Origin: Pelagicoccus enzymogenes
Lineage (GTDB): Bacteria; Verrucomicrobiota; Verrucomicrobiia; Opitutales; Opitutaceae
DNA: 64,000 nucleotides
NCBI RefSeq assembly: GCF_014803405.1
Contig: NZ_JACYFG010000040.1
Span: 248,001 to 312,000 of the forward strand
Direction: 5' to 3'
In this document: positions 17,209 through 25,268 of the stretch, one piece after another
How the letters are laid out: each line of letters starts with the position of its first letter
Position numbering within the stretch: the first letter of the stretch is position 1
The notes under the pieces: generated by a model
Told to the model about the DNA's origin: nothing
What the model saw: only the letters and a program-made list of their open reading frames with translations
The model's database searches: none
Translations under genes and position numbers: made by a program

Positions 17209-19956
17209 ATGAAATACAATCATGCTCCAAAGACCTATCATCAGGTCTCGCGGATCAGCTCCGCTGCCCTGCTCTTGCTCGGCCTAGCAACCGCCCCCCT
17301 CGCCCACGCACAAGATGAGGATGAGGACGTATTCACCCTCGAAGCCTTCAAGGTAACCGGATCCTTCGCCGGCAGCCTCGCCGCCGCCGCCCAGGAAAAG
17401 AAATTTAAGCCAACCATCGTGGAAGCGATTTCCGCTGAGGACATCGGAAAGCTGCCCGACACCAGCATCGCCGAATCACTCGCCCGCCTTCCCGGCATGA
17501 CCTCGCAACGCGTCAACGGACGCAGCCAAGTCATATCCATCCGCGGCTTCCCTTCCGAATTCACCACCGGATTGCTGAACGGACGCGAGCTGGCTACCAC
17601 CAGCAACAACCGCGACATCGAGTACGACCAATTCCCAGCCGAACTTCTCTCCGGCGCCACCGTCTACAAGACCACCGAAGCCGCGCTCGCCACCCAAGGC
17701 ATCAGCGGTACAGTAAACCTGCAAACCGTTCGCCCGCTCAGCCACGGAAAGAAGACCGTCGCGACCAACGTGTTCTACGAGTGGACAGGAAAAGACGCCC
17801 TCAACGCCGGCTCCGACGATGCAGGTATCCGTTTTACGGGCACGTATATCGACCAGCTCAACGAAGGAAAAACAGGTATCGCCTTCGGCTTCTCCCATAC
17901 CGACAAGCCCGGACAAGGCGAACAGTGGCAGGCCTGGGGCTACCCGGGCGGGACCACCGAAGAGTACGGTGACATCAACATCATCGGCGGCGCCAAGCCC
18001 TTCGTTCGCTCCAGCTCCCTCGAACGCGACTCTTTCATGTTCGTGCTGGAAAACGAGCTCAGCGACAACGTGCACTCCACCTTCGACGCGTTCTACTCGA
18101 ACTTCGCCGAAACTCAGATGCTGCGCGGCATTGAGCTTCCACTCTGGTGGAGTTCCGCCCAGTTCCGCGAAGGCACCGAGGTGGTGGACGACGGTTTCGT
18201 GGTGGAAGGCGTGTACGACAACGTTCACGGCGTCGTCCGCAACGACATCGCGGAGCGTGACGCCGACGTTTACGCCCTCGGATGGAACCTCCAGTTCGAA
18301 AACCTCGGCGATTGGTCCGCCGACGCCGACATCGCCTACTCCAAGGTCGACCGCGTCGACACCGTGCTCGAATCTTACTCCGGCACCGGATCCAACCAAA
18401 GCGGCACGCCCGACTCCCTTCGCTTCAATATGACCGGAGGCACCGGAGCAGTCTTCACTCCAACCATCGACTACACCAACCCAAACAACCTCGTGCTCAC
18501 AGGCCCGCAGGGATGGGGTGGAGACATCGTTCCAGGCGGCCAGCTCGGCTACCTCAAGGAGCCACAGACCGAAGATGAACTCTTGCAAATAAAGCTCGGA
18601 GCCACGCGAGAACTGGACAACAAAACCTTCTCCGCCCTCCAAGTCGGCCTGCGCTACACCGACCGCTCCAAGACAGAAGCGGAGGTCGGCAAGTACCTCG
18701 CCCTCCCGAACGGCGCCACCGAAGCCCCGCTGCCAACCATCATCGGCAACACCGACCTCAGCTTCATCGGCATCCCCGGCATGGCCAGCTACGACCCCAT
18801 CGCCGCCCTCAATTCAGGGGTCTACGATATCATCAACAATCCAAACGCAGACGTCGTAGCCGTCGACTGGGCCGTAGACGAGCAAATCACCCAGCTCTAC
18901 TCCCAACTCGATATCGACACCCGTGTGGGAGACGTGCCTGTGACCGGCGCCATCGGCTTCCAGTACATCTTCAGCGACCAGTCCTCCACCGGTCTCGCCG
19001 CAAGCGGAACAGGCGACAGCGTACAGACCCTGCCCGTCAGCGACTCGCACAGCTACGAAGACTTCGTACCCTCGCTTAACCTCAACTTCCTGCTCCCGGA
19101 CGACCAGTACCTGCGCTTCAGCGCCGCCCGCCAAATCATGCGCCAACGCATGTCCGACATGCGAGCCGGCTACCAGTTCAGCTACACTCCGGGACGGGCC
19201 AACATCAGCGACCCGATCGAAGGCCCCTGGGGCGGTAGCGGAGGAAACACCTCCCTGGAGCCCTGGAGAGCGAACGCCATCGACCTCTCCTACGAGCGCT
19301 ACTTCAAGGACGGCATGGGTTACTGGTCCGCAGCTCTCTTCTACAAGGACCTGCGCACCTTCGCCTACACCCAAAAGCAAATCCGCGACTTCACCGGCTT
19401 CCCCTACGACGGCGACGAGCCCGCCACCTTCCTGGGAGGCGTCGACGTCCCGCAGAACGGCAGCGGTGGCAGCGTGCAAGGCCTCGAGCTCACCCTCTCC
19501 CTGCCGGGCGAAAAGCTTAGCGACAAGCTCAAGGGCTTCGGAGCCATCCTGAACGCCGCCTTCACCGACAATAACATCCAACCGGATCCCAACGACGCCG
19601 CGACTCCGCTTCCCGGCTTCTCCGACAAGGTCGCCAGCGCCACCTTCTACTATGAAGCCGACAACGGATTCTCCGCTCGCGTCAGCGGTCGATACCGCTC
19701 CGAATACCGCGCCAACGTCGCCTCCTTCGGCCCCCGCGGCGAAGACTTCCGCACCGTACAGGACGAAACCGTCATCGATGGCCAAGTAAGCTACACCTTC
19801 AAGTCCGGCAGCCTCGAAGGCGCCTCCATCATCTTGCAAGGCTACAACCTCAACGACGAGCCACTCGTAACCTACGAAGGCGACGACCCACGCTTCGTCC
19901 GCGACTACCAAAGCTACGGCCCATCCTACTCCATAGGCATGTCGTACAAATTCTAA
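17209..19956 (+). CDS. TonB-dependent outer-membrane receptor, probably for maltodextrins
   Basis: A 915-residue receptor from the ATG at 17209 (MKYNHAPKTYH). The in-frame ATG 39 bp upstream would place non-signal sequence before the signal peptide. After the signal (AALLLLGLATAPLAHA) come an acidic DEDEDVF, a TonB-box-like FTLEAFKVTGS and the plug domain (IVEAISAEDIGKLPDTSIAE, VISIRGFPSEF, VYKTTEAALATQGISGTVNL). A 22-strand-type barrel follows, ending in the aromatic SIGMSYKF. Receptors of this kind import large substrates with energy from TonB/ExbB/ExbD, and a complete TonB system lies at 53.8-57.7 kb. The amylases, MalQ and MalT-like neighbours make maltodextrin the likely ligand. There is no SusD partner, so it is not a Bacteroidetes-type SusCD pair. 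Confidence 0.92.
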   Translation: MKYNHAPKTYHQVSRISSAALLLLGLATAPLAHAQDEDEDVFTLEAFKVTGSFAGSLAAAAQEKKFKPTIVEAISAEDIGKLPDTSIAESLARLPGMTSQRVNGRSQVISIRGFPSEFTTGLLNGRELATTSNNRDIEYDQFPAELLSGATVYKTTEAALATQGISGTVNLQTVRPLSHGKKTVATNVFYEWTGKDALNAGSDDAGIRFTGTYIDQLNEGKTGIAFGFSHTDKPGQGEQWQAWGYPGGTTEEYGDINIIGGAKPFVRSSSLERDSFMFVLENELSDNVHSTFDAFYSNFAETQMLRGIELPLWWSSAQFREGTEVVDDGFVVEGVYDNVHGVVRNDIAERDADVYALGWNLQFENLGDWSADADIAYSKVDRVDTVLESYSGTGSNQSGTPDSLRFNMTGGTGAVFTPTIDYTNPNNLVLTGPQGWGGDIVPGGQLGYLKEPQTEDELLQIKLGATRELDNKTFSALQVGLRYTDRSKTEAEVGKYLALPNGATEAPLPTIIGNTDLSFIGIPGMASYDPIAALNSGVYDIINNPNADVVAVDWAVDEQITQLYSQLDIDTRVGDVPVTGAIGFQYIFSDQSSTGLAASGTGDSVQTLPVSDSHSYEDFVPSLNLNFLLPDDQYLRFSAARQIMRQRMSDMRAGYQFSYTPGRANISDPIEGPWGGSGGNTSLEPWRANAIDLSYERYFKDGMGYWSAALFYKDLRTFAYTQKQIRDFTGFPYDGDEPATFLGGVDVPQNGSGGSVQGLELTLSLPGEKLSDKLKGFGAILNAAFTDNNIQPDPNDAATPLPGFSDKVASATFYYEADNGFSARVSGRYRSEYRANVASFGPRGEDFRTVQDETVIDGQVSYTFKSGSLEGASIILQGYNLNDEPLVTYEGDDPRFVRDYQSYGPSYSIGMSYKF

Positions 19957-20026
19957 GGACAAGAAAACAAACTCCCTCGCTGGCCGCGCGGCACACTCCG
20001 TCGGCCAGCTTGGGCTCCCAAAGTAA

Positions 20027-20046
20027 CGGATCTCGCCAGAGATCCG
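20027..20046 (+). other. Intercistronic stem-loop between receptor gene and malQ
   Basis: Perfect 8-bp arms CGGATCTC / GAGATCCG with a GCCA tetraloop, 28 bp before the malQ ATG and without a T-tract. Such hairpins often mark a processed 3' end that stabilises an abundant upstream message. It could alternatively impede ribosome access to malQ. Confidence 0.45.
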
Positions 20047-20073
20047 CCCCAATCGGACAGCTGCCCCATAGAC

Positions 20074-21675
20074 ATGCCAACTCCAAACAAGACATGGCTG
20101 AACGCCCGCCAGTCAGGCGCCCTCCTACACGTGAGCTCGCTACCGAGCGAGACAGGAATCGGCAACCTCGGCGCCGGCGCCCAAAACTTCGTGGACTTCC
20201 TCTCCGCCGCAGGCTTCGCATACTGGCAAGTTTGTCCAGTCGGCCCCACCGGATACGGCGACTCTCCCTACCAATCCTTTTCCGCCTTCGCCGGCAACCC
20301 CTACTTCATCGACCTCAACGAGCTCGTCCAGAGCGGACTCCTGCTCGAAGCCGAAGTCGCCGAGCTACGAAAGCTCCCCCACGATCGCGTCGACTACGGC
20401 CAGCTCTACCACCGCTTCTGGGGCATCCTCGCCAAAGCCCACGCCCGCTTCGATCCGCAAACCCACTCCCTCAAAGGAGGTCAATCCTTTCACGAATTCT
20501 ACGAGTCACAGGCGTATTGGCTCGACCCCTACACGACCTTCATGGCCCTCAAGGCCCGCTTCGGACAACGCTCCTGGGTCGAATGGCCCAAGGAATACCG
20601 CGACCCCAAACGGATCGCCAAGATAAAGCTCAGCCAACCGGAGCTATCCGAACGCTCCCGCCACGCCTTCTACCAGTACGTATTCTTCCACCAATGGAAA
20701 AAGCTCAAAGCCTACGCCAACGAGAAAGGCGTGCAGATCGTGGGCGACATCCCCATCTACGTCGCTCTCGACTCCGCCGACGTCTGGAGCCGGCACGACA
20801 ACTTCCTTGTCAAGGCCGATGGCGACCTCGATGCCGTCGCCGGCGTACCGCCCGACTACTTTTCCGAAACGGGCCAGCTCTGGGGCAATCCCCTCTACAA
20901 CTGGAAGCATCTCGAGAAAAATGGATACAAATGGTGGATAGAACGCATTGGCTCCAGCCTTGAGCTTTTCGACGTGCTCCGCTTCGACCACTTCCGCGGT
21001 TTCGCAGACTTTTGGGTAGTGCCTTCCCACGCCCCCGACGCCTCCGAAGGGGCGTGGGAACTCGGTCCCGGCATCTCGCTCTTCCAAGCTATCGAGCGAG
21101 CCGTCCCCAACGCCAAGTTCATCGCCGAAGACCTCGGCTACATCAATGAAGCGGTATTCACCCTTCGCCAACAAACAGGCTACCCGGGCATGAAAATCAT
21201 GCAGTTCGGCTACGGCCACGACGACAACAACGTCAACCTGCCACACTTCTTCGACCACAACCAAGTCGTCTATACCGGCACCCACGACAACGCCACCACT
21301 CAAGCTTGGATCGACTCGCTCAGCGGCGAAAACAAGCAGCTCGTTTTCGACTACTTCGACCTGCACGACAGCCCTACCGTTGATCGCATTCTGCGAGCGG
21401 CCTACGCGTCGGTCGCCCGACTCGTCATTACCCCCGTACAAGATCTGCTGGGTCTGGGGGCCGAGGCCCGTATGAACGAACCGGGTACATCGATCGGAAA
21501 CTGGCAGTGGCGACTCTCTCCCGAGAGCTTCGAAACGCTCGCCCACCGCGAGACCGATCGTTTCCTAGCCTTGCACAAACGCTATCATCGCGTTAACGAC
21601 ACGCTGCAGCGCAACTACTCTGCTCCTCCCGAGAAAAAGGCTGCGTTTGACGAAATCCCCACCTTGCAAAAATAG
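20074..21675 (+). CDS. malQ: 4-alpha-glucanotransferase (amylomaltase, GH77)
   Basis: A 533-residue cytoplasmic enzyme that transfers alpha-1,4-glucan segments between maltodextrins, releasing glucose and making substrates for phosphorylase. The N-terminus has the GH77 landmarks GALLHVSSLPSETGIGNLG and YWQVCPVGPTGYGDSPYQSFSAFAGNP. The nucleophile is Asp305 (LRFDHFRGF), the acid/base Glu352 (IAEDLG), and the later conserved stretch is YTGTHDNATTQAW. Length is standard for the short bacterial type. No signal peptide is present, matching a role after import. It lies 117 bp after the receptor gene and 57 bp before the MFS gene, all on the same strand. Confidence 0.96.
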   Translation: MPTPNKTWLNARQSGALLHVSSLPSETGIGNLGAGAQNFVDFLSAAGFAYWQVCPVGPTGYGDSPYQSFSAFAGNPYFIDLNELVQSGLLLEAEVAELRKLPHDRVDYGQLYHRFWGILAKAHARFDPQTHSLKGGQSFHEFYESQAYWLDPYTTFMALKARFGQRSWVEWPKEYRDPKRIAKIKLSQPELSERSRHAFYQYVFFHQWKKLKAYANEKGVQIVGDIPIYVALDSADVWSRHDNFLVKADGDLDAVAGVPPDYFSETGQLWGNPLYNWKHLEKNGYKWWIERIGSSLELFDVLRFDHFRGFADFWVVPSHAPDASEGAWELGPGISLFQAIERAVPNAKFIAEDLGYINEAVFTLRQQTGYPGMKIMQFGYGHDDNNVNLPHFFDHNQVVYTGTHDNATTQAWIDSLSGENKQLVFDYFDLHDSPTVDRILRAAYASVARLVITPVQDLLGLGAEARMNEPGTSIGNWQWRLSPESFETLAHRETDRFLALHKRYHRVNDTLQRNYSAPPEKKAAFDEIPTLQK

Positions 21676-21732
21676 CGAAGCCCTCCAAGGCGTCGACAGC
21701 CCCCACGCACCCTTTCCCAAACGAATCCCCAA

Positions 21733-23031
21733 ATGACCCAACAAAGACTTTCCTTCTGGCAAATCTGGAACATGAGCTTCGGCTTTCTCGGCATCCAATT
21801 CGGATGGGGACTGCAGATGGCCAACATGTCCGCCATCTACCAGTACCTCGGGGCCGACGAGAGCGAGATTCCCCTGCTTTGGCTCGCCGCCCCCATTACA
21901 GGCCTCGTAGTGCAACCAATTATTGGATACTACAGCGACCGCACCTGGACCCGCCTCGGCCGTCGGCGCCCCTACTTCCTCGTCGGGGCCATCCTTGCCA
22001 GCTTGGCGCTTGTCGCCATGCCCAACTCTTCCACCCTCTGGATGGCCGCCGGCCTGCTCTGGATCCTCGACGCTTCGGTCAACGTATCCATGGAGCCCTT
22101 CCGCGCCTTCGTGGGCGACAAGCTGCCTGAGGACCAACGCAAGACGGGCTTCGCCATGCAGAGCCTGCTCATCGGGCTTGGAGCCGTCGCCGCCTCCTCC
22201 CTTCCATGGGTCTTCAGCAACGTTTTCGGAATGGAAGCCGGATCCTCCGAAGGCAGCGCCATCCCGCAAACGGTAAAGATCTCCTTCTACATCGGCGCCG
22301 TCATCTTCTTCGTCGCGGTGATGTACACCATCCTCACCACCAAGGAAAATCCGCCCGAAGACCTTGAAGCCTTCGAACGCGAAAAGGCGGCATCCTCCGG
22401 CGTTGGCCACATGTTCGTGGAAATCTTTTCCGGAATCAAAGGCATGCCCAAAGCCATGCGGCAGCTATCCGTCGCTCAGTTCTTCACCTGGTTCGGACTC
22501 TTTTGCCTGTGGCTTTACTTCTCCCCCGCCGTAGCCACTCAAGTCTTCGGCGGCAAGGTTGGCGAAGAAGCCTACCAAAAGGGGGTCGAATGGGCCGGGG
22601 TTTGCCTCAGCGCCTACAACTTTATCGCATTTCTCTTCTCCTTCGCCCTCATCGCCCTGACGAAAAAGTACTCCGCCAAGGCGATCCACACGGCTTGCCT
22701 CGTTTGCGGAGCCCTGGGGCTCGCATCTACGGCACTTGTATCCAACCACCAAATACTACTAGTTTCCATGGTCGGGGTTGGCATTGCCTGGGCAAGCATT
22801 TTGTCCATGCCCTACGCCATGCTCTCCAATGTAATCCCGTCCAAAAAGATGGGGTTCTACATGGGCGTATTCAACTTCTTCATCGTGCTGCCGCAAATAG
22901 TGGCCTCGCTCGGGTTGGGATTTGTGGTGAAGCACCTCTTCTCCAACAACGCCGCTATCGCCGTCGCCCTTGGCGGCGTGTCTCTCCTCATCGCCGCCTT
23001 CTCCCTACGCTTCGTAGACGAAAACAACTGA
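21733..23031 (+). CDS. Maltose/maltodextrin symporter, MFS (SLC45/GPH-like, MalT type)
   Basis: A 432-residue, 12-helix inner-membrane transporter. The first helix carries the sequence typical of bacterial MalT and sucrose/SLC45 symporters (FLGIQFGWGLQMANMSAIYQ). It is followed by PITGLVVQPIIGYYSD and the MFS motif between helices 2 and 3 (SDRTWTRLGRRRPYF). FRAFVGDKLPEDQRKTGFA is also typical. Proton-coupled uptake of maltose or short maltodextrins from the periplasm is the likely role, supported by malQ and the amylases upstream. A palindromic repeat lies just after the stop codon. Confidence 0.9.
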   Translation: MTQQRLSFWQIWNMSFGFLGIQFGWGLQMANMSAIYQYLGADESEIPLLWLAAPITGLVVQPIIGYYSDRTWTRLGRRRPYFLVGAILASLALVAMPNSSTLWMAAGLLWILDASVNVSMEPFRAFVGDKLPEDQRKTGFAMQSLLIGLGAVAASSLPWVFSNVFGMEAGSSEGSAIPQTVKISFYIGAVIFFVAVMYTILTTKENPPEDLEAFEREKAASSGVGHMFVEIFSGIKGMPKAMRQLSVAQFFTWFGLFCLWLYFSPAVATQVFGGKVGEEAYQKGVEWAGVCLSAYNFIAFLFSFALIALTKKYSAKAIHTACLVCGALGLASTALVSNHQILLVSMVGVGIAWASILSMPYAMLSNVIPSKKMGFYMGVFNFFIVLPQIVASLGLGFVVKHLFSNNAAIAVALGGVSLLIAAFSLRFVDENN

Positions 23032-23041
23032 AGGTACAAAG

Positions 23042-23061
23042 GGTGGGCCGGCCGCTCCGCC
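23042..23061. repeat. Second copy of the GGTGGG...GGCCGCTCC hairpin repeat
   Basis: This 20-bp segment matches 1841-1860 at 17 of 20 positions. As there, it sits directly 3' of a plus-strand gene in the short gap between convergent genes (the MFS and isochorismatase genes, 44 bp apart). Confidence 0.55.
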
Positions 23062-23075
23062 TGGCATCACGCGCC

Positions 23076-23813
23076 CTATAGCATGCTGCTCGACTCCACT
23101 CCCGCAAAACGAGCCAAGTCTTCAAGGGCCTCCTCAGTCGTGACCACGCGCGCATAGCGATCCTTCAAAGTCGCTATACTCGCTTCGTGCAAATAGGGCG
23201 TCACGGTTGCGCAGGCATCGCCGACCATAGTCACAAAGTACCCCAAGTCGCTCGCAGCTCGCACCGTGGTCTCCACGCACTCGTTAGTGTAAACGCCACA
23301 AACAAACAAGGCGTTCACTCCCATGTTGCTGAGCACAAAGTTGAAGTTGGTCGAAGAGAACACTCCGCTTGCCGTCTTGTTTACCACCACTTCGTCGCCT
23401 ACCGGAGCCACCGCTTCCACGAACTCCGCTTCCTTCGACCCAGGAGCCGCCAGCAAATCTAGGCGCTTGTGCCCCGGACTGCGGTCTCTACCGTCCTGCG
23501 TCAGCGATTGTATCCGCGTGTGCATGACCTCGAGCTTGCAGGAACGAAACGCATCCTGAAGCAGCCTGACGTTTGGAAGCACCGTCTCCTTGAGGCGACC
23601 GAAGTAGTAATCGCGGCCCTCCTTGGGCACACCCGATTTCTCTGGCTCCCTAAAAACCCCGAACCCCTCAACTGCATCAAGATACTGGAGGTCGATGCAG
23701 AGCAGCCCGGTGTTGTGGTTGATCAACTGCTTGAAGTGCCCCGGATTGTCCACGATCGAATCGTGGTAGATGGACTTCAGGGGATCTCGCTGTTTCTTGT
23801 CGTCTTCGCTCAT
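23076..23813 (-). CDS. Isochorismatase-family cysteine hydrolase (amidase/ureidohydrolase type)
   Basis: A 245-residue cytoplasmic hydrolase from the ATG at 23813, which has AAAGG 8 bp upstream; a GTG at 23822 is less likely. The triad is complete: Asp41 in LLCIDLQ, Lys146 in VVNKTASGVF and Cys179 in GVYTNECVETT, with the usual ATxxDGYF-like context (RAASDLGYFVTMVGDACA). Relatives with all three residues hydrolyse amides or ureido groups (N-carbamoylsarcosine amidase, RutB, biuret hydrolase, nicotinamidase). It is the last gene of the 23-31 kb operon, 12 bp after the M20 hydrolase. In that context I infer it removes an amide or carbamoyl group from a small molecule; the substrate is not readable. 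Confidence 0.88.
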   Translation of the reverse strand: MSEDDKKQRDPLKSIYHDSIVDNPGHFKQLINHNTGLLCIDLQYLDAVEGFGVFREPEKSGVPKEGRDYYFGRLKETVLPNVRLLQDAFRSCKLEVMHTRIQSLTQDGRDRSPGHKRLDLLAAPGSKEAEFVEAVAPVGDEVVVNKTASGVFSSTNFNFVLSNMGVNALFVCGVYTNECVETTVRAASDLGYFVTMVGDACATVTPYLHEASIATLKDRYARVVTTEEALEDLARFAGVESSSML

Positions 23814-23825
23814 TGGATACACCTT

Positions 23826-25082
23826 TCACTTTTCGGTTGACCGCGCCATGCGGTCCAAGGCCCGCAACGCCAAGTTCGCTCCCGCTTCGATATCCGACCA
23901 AGCCGTCCACTCAGCCGGCGAGTGGCTCTTGCCCTCCCGACTGGGAACGAAAATCATGCCGATGCGCGTAAGCTGGGCCATTATCTGCGCGTCATGAGCC
24001 GCTCCGCTGGGCATCTTTAGATAGTCCAGCTCCAACTCCTTCGCTTCTGCCTCCAGCACATCGATAATCTCCTCATGGCACTGCGTCGGCTCGATTACGC
24101 TTTGAATCTCGTAGTCGAACATCAGCTTGCGACGACGGGCAATCGCCGAGAGCGCTCGGTGAAAGGCCTGTCCCAAATCTTCCAATACAGCTTTGGAGGT
24201 GTCTCTCACATCGATCGTCAGCTCCACCAAACCTGGGACCGTGTTCGGAGCTCCCGGTAGAATCTGGGCTCGGCCAATAGTCGCCCGACTCGATTCCGCC
24301 CCGTTCTCTTCCAAAATGCGCGGAATCTCATGGGCGAAATCCGCCAGCCCCATAAAGGCGTCTTCGCGCATTTCCATCGGAGTGGTACCCGCATGGTTCG
24401 CAGTGCCGCGGATCTTGATAAGCCATTTGAATAGGCCTGTGATGTTCTCCACGATCCCAACCGACTTCTTGAGACGATCCAAGACTGGGCCCTGCTCGAT
24501 GTGAAGCTCCAGGTAGGAGTCAATGGTTTCCGGTCCGAGACGCGCGTCGAGGGCATCCAAGGGATTCATACCGCAACGCGTCATGGCCTCAGCCAAGGTG
24601 CAGCCCTCCAAGTCGCTATAGTACTCCAACGTCTCCGGAGTCACCGCCCCCACCACCGCTTGGGAACCGAACATCCCGCCGAAACGCCCTTCCTCGTCGC
24701 TAAAGGCAACCAACTCCAAGTGACGGGCATACGACTCCGCCGCCTCTTCATCCTTTAGCGTGCGCAGACACTCGAGGGCGACCAAAACTCCTAGGCTCCC
24801 GTCTAGAGCCCCCGCGCAGGGAACCGTATCCAAATGGGAGCCCACCAAGATCGTCTTGGCGGAATCCTCCTCGCAAGGAAGGCGCCCGAACACGTTGGCA
24901 GCCCCGTCGGTCCGGACTTGCAGACCGCAAGCGTCGAGCTTTTCCCGGAGCCACTCGCGTCCCTGCATGTCGGCCTCCGAAAACGCAGTCCGGTAGAGGC
25001 CTCGATCCTCCGGGTTCTTTCCAATCTCAGACAGTTCAAAGAAGTCCTGCTTAAGACGTTCGATATCGATGGTGAGAGCCAT
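23826..25082 (-). CDS. M20-family amidohydrolase (N-carbamoyl-L-amino-acid hydrolase/allantoate amidohydrolase type)
   Basis: A 418-residue dinuclear-metal hydrolase of the hydantoinase/carbamoylase subgroup. The motifs are complete: GSHLDTVPCAGALDGSLGVL (metal His and Asp), AFSDEEGRFGG (catalytic Glu pair), ELHIEQGPVL, the dimerisation-domain GTANHAGTTPM and MPSGAAHDAQIMA. IFVPSREGKSHSPAEWT closes the site. Members split N-carbamoyl-amino acids or ureido acids to the amine, CO2 and NH3. The start has AAAGGAA at proper spacing. It lies 186 bp after the amidotransferase gene and 12 bp before the isochorismatase-type gene. It would reverse the product of the carbamoyltransferase encoded upstream. 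Confidence 0.92.
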   Translation of the reverse strand: MALTIDIERLKQDFFELSEIGKNPEDRGLYRTAFSEADMQGREWLREKLDACGLQVRTDGAANVFGRLPCEEDSAKTILVGSHLDTVPCAGALDGSLGVLVALECLRTLKDEEAAESYARHLELVAFSDEEGRFGGMFGSQAVVGAVTPETLEYYSDLEGCTLAEAMTRCGMNPLDALDARLGPETIDSYLELHIEQGPVLDRLKKSVGIVENITGLFKWLIKIRGTANHAGTTPMEMREDAFMGLADFAHEIPRILEENGAESSRATIGRAQILPGAPNTVPGLVELTIDVRDTSKAVLEDLGQAFHRALSAIARRRKLMFDYEIQSVIEPTQCHEEIIDVLEAEAKELELDYLKMPSGAAHDAQIMAQLTRIGMIFVPSREGKSHSPAEWTAWSDIEAGANLALRALDRMARSTEK

Positions 25083-25146
25083 GGGATTCCTTTCTTTTAT
25101 TCGACGATCGCGGTCATCGCTAGTTATCGAGTTTCGCTCCTGATTG

Positions 25147-25174
25147 GTAGGGCTGCCGCTCGCGGTAGGCCGCA
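25147..25174. repeat. Palindromic repeat family 2, copy 1 (GTAGGGCTGCCGC-TC-GCGG...)
   Basis: A 28-bp sequence matching 37822-37849 at 26 positions. The core folds as TGCCGC-TC-GCGGTA, a hairpin with one G-U pair. It lies in the 186-bp gap between the asparagine-synthase-like and M20 genes, the only sizeable gap in that operon. Confidence 0.6.
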
Positions 25175-25268
25175 GAACCCAATTCCCCTACTTGCTCGCG
25201 ACGAAACAGCACACACCCCGTTTCGACTTCTACTCCTTTTAGCCTTCGAGCGCACAATCGCGTAGTCG

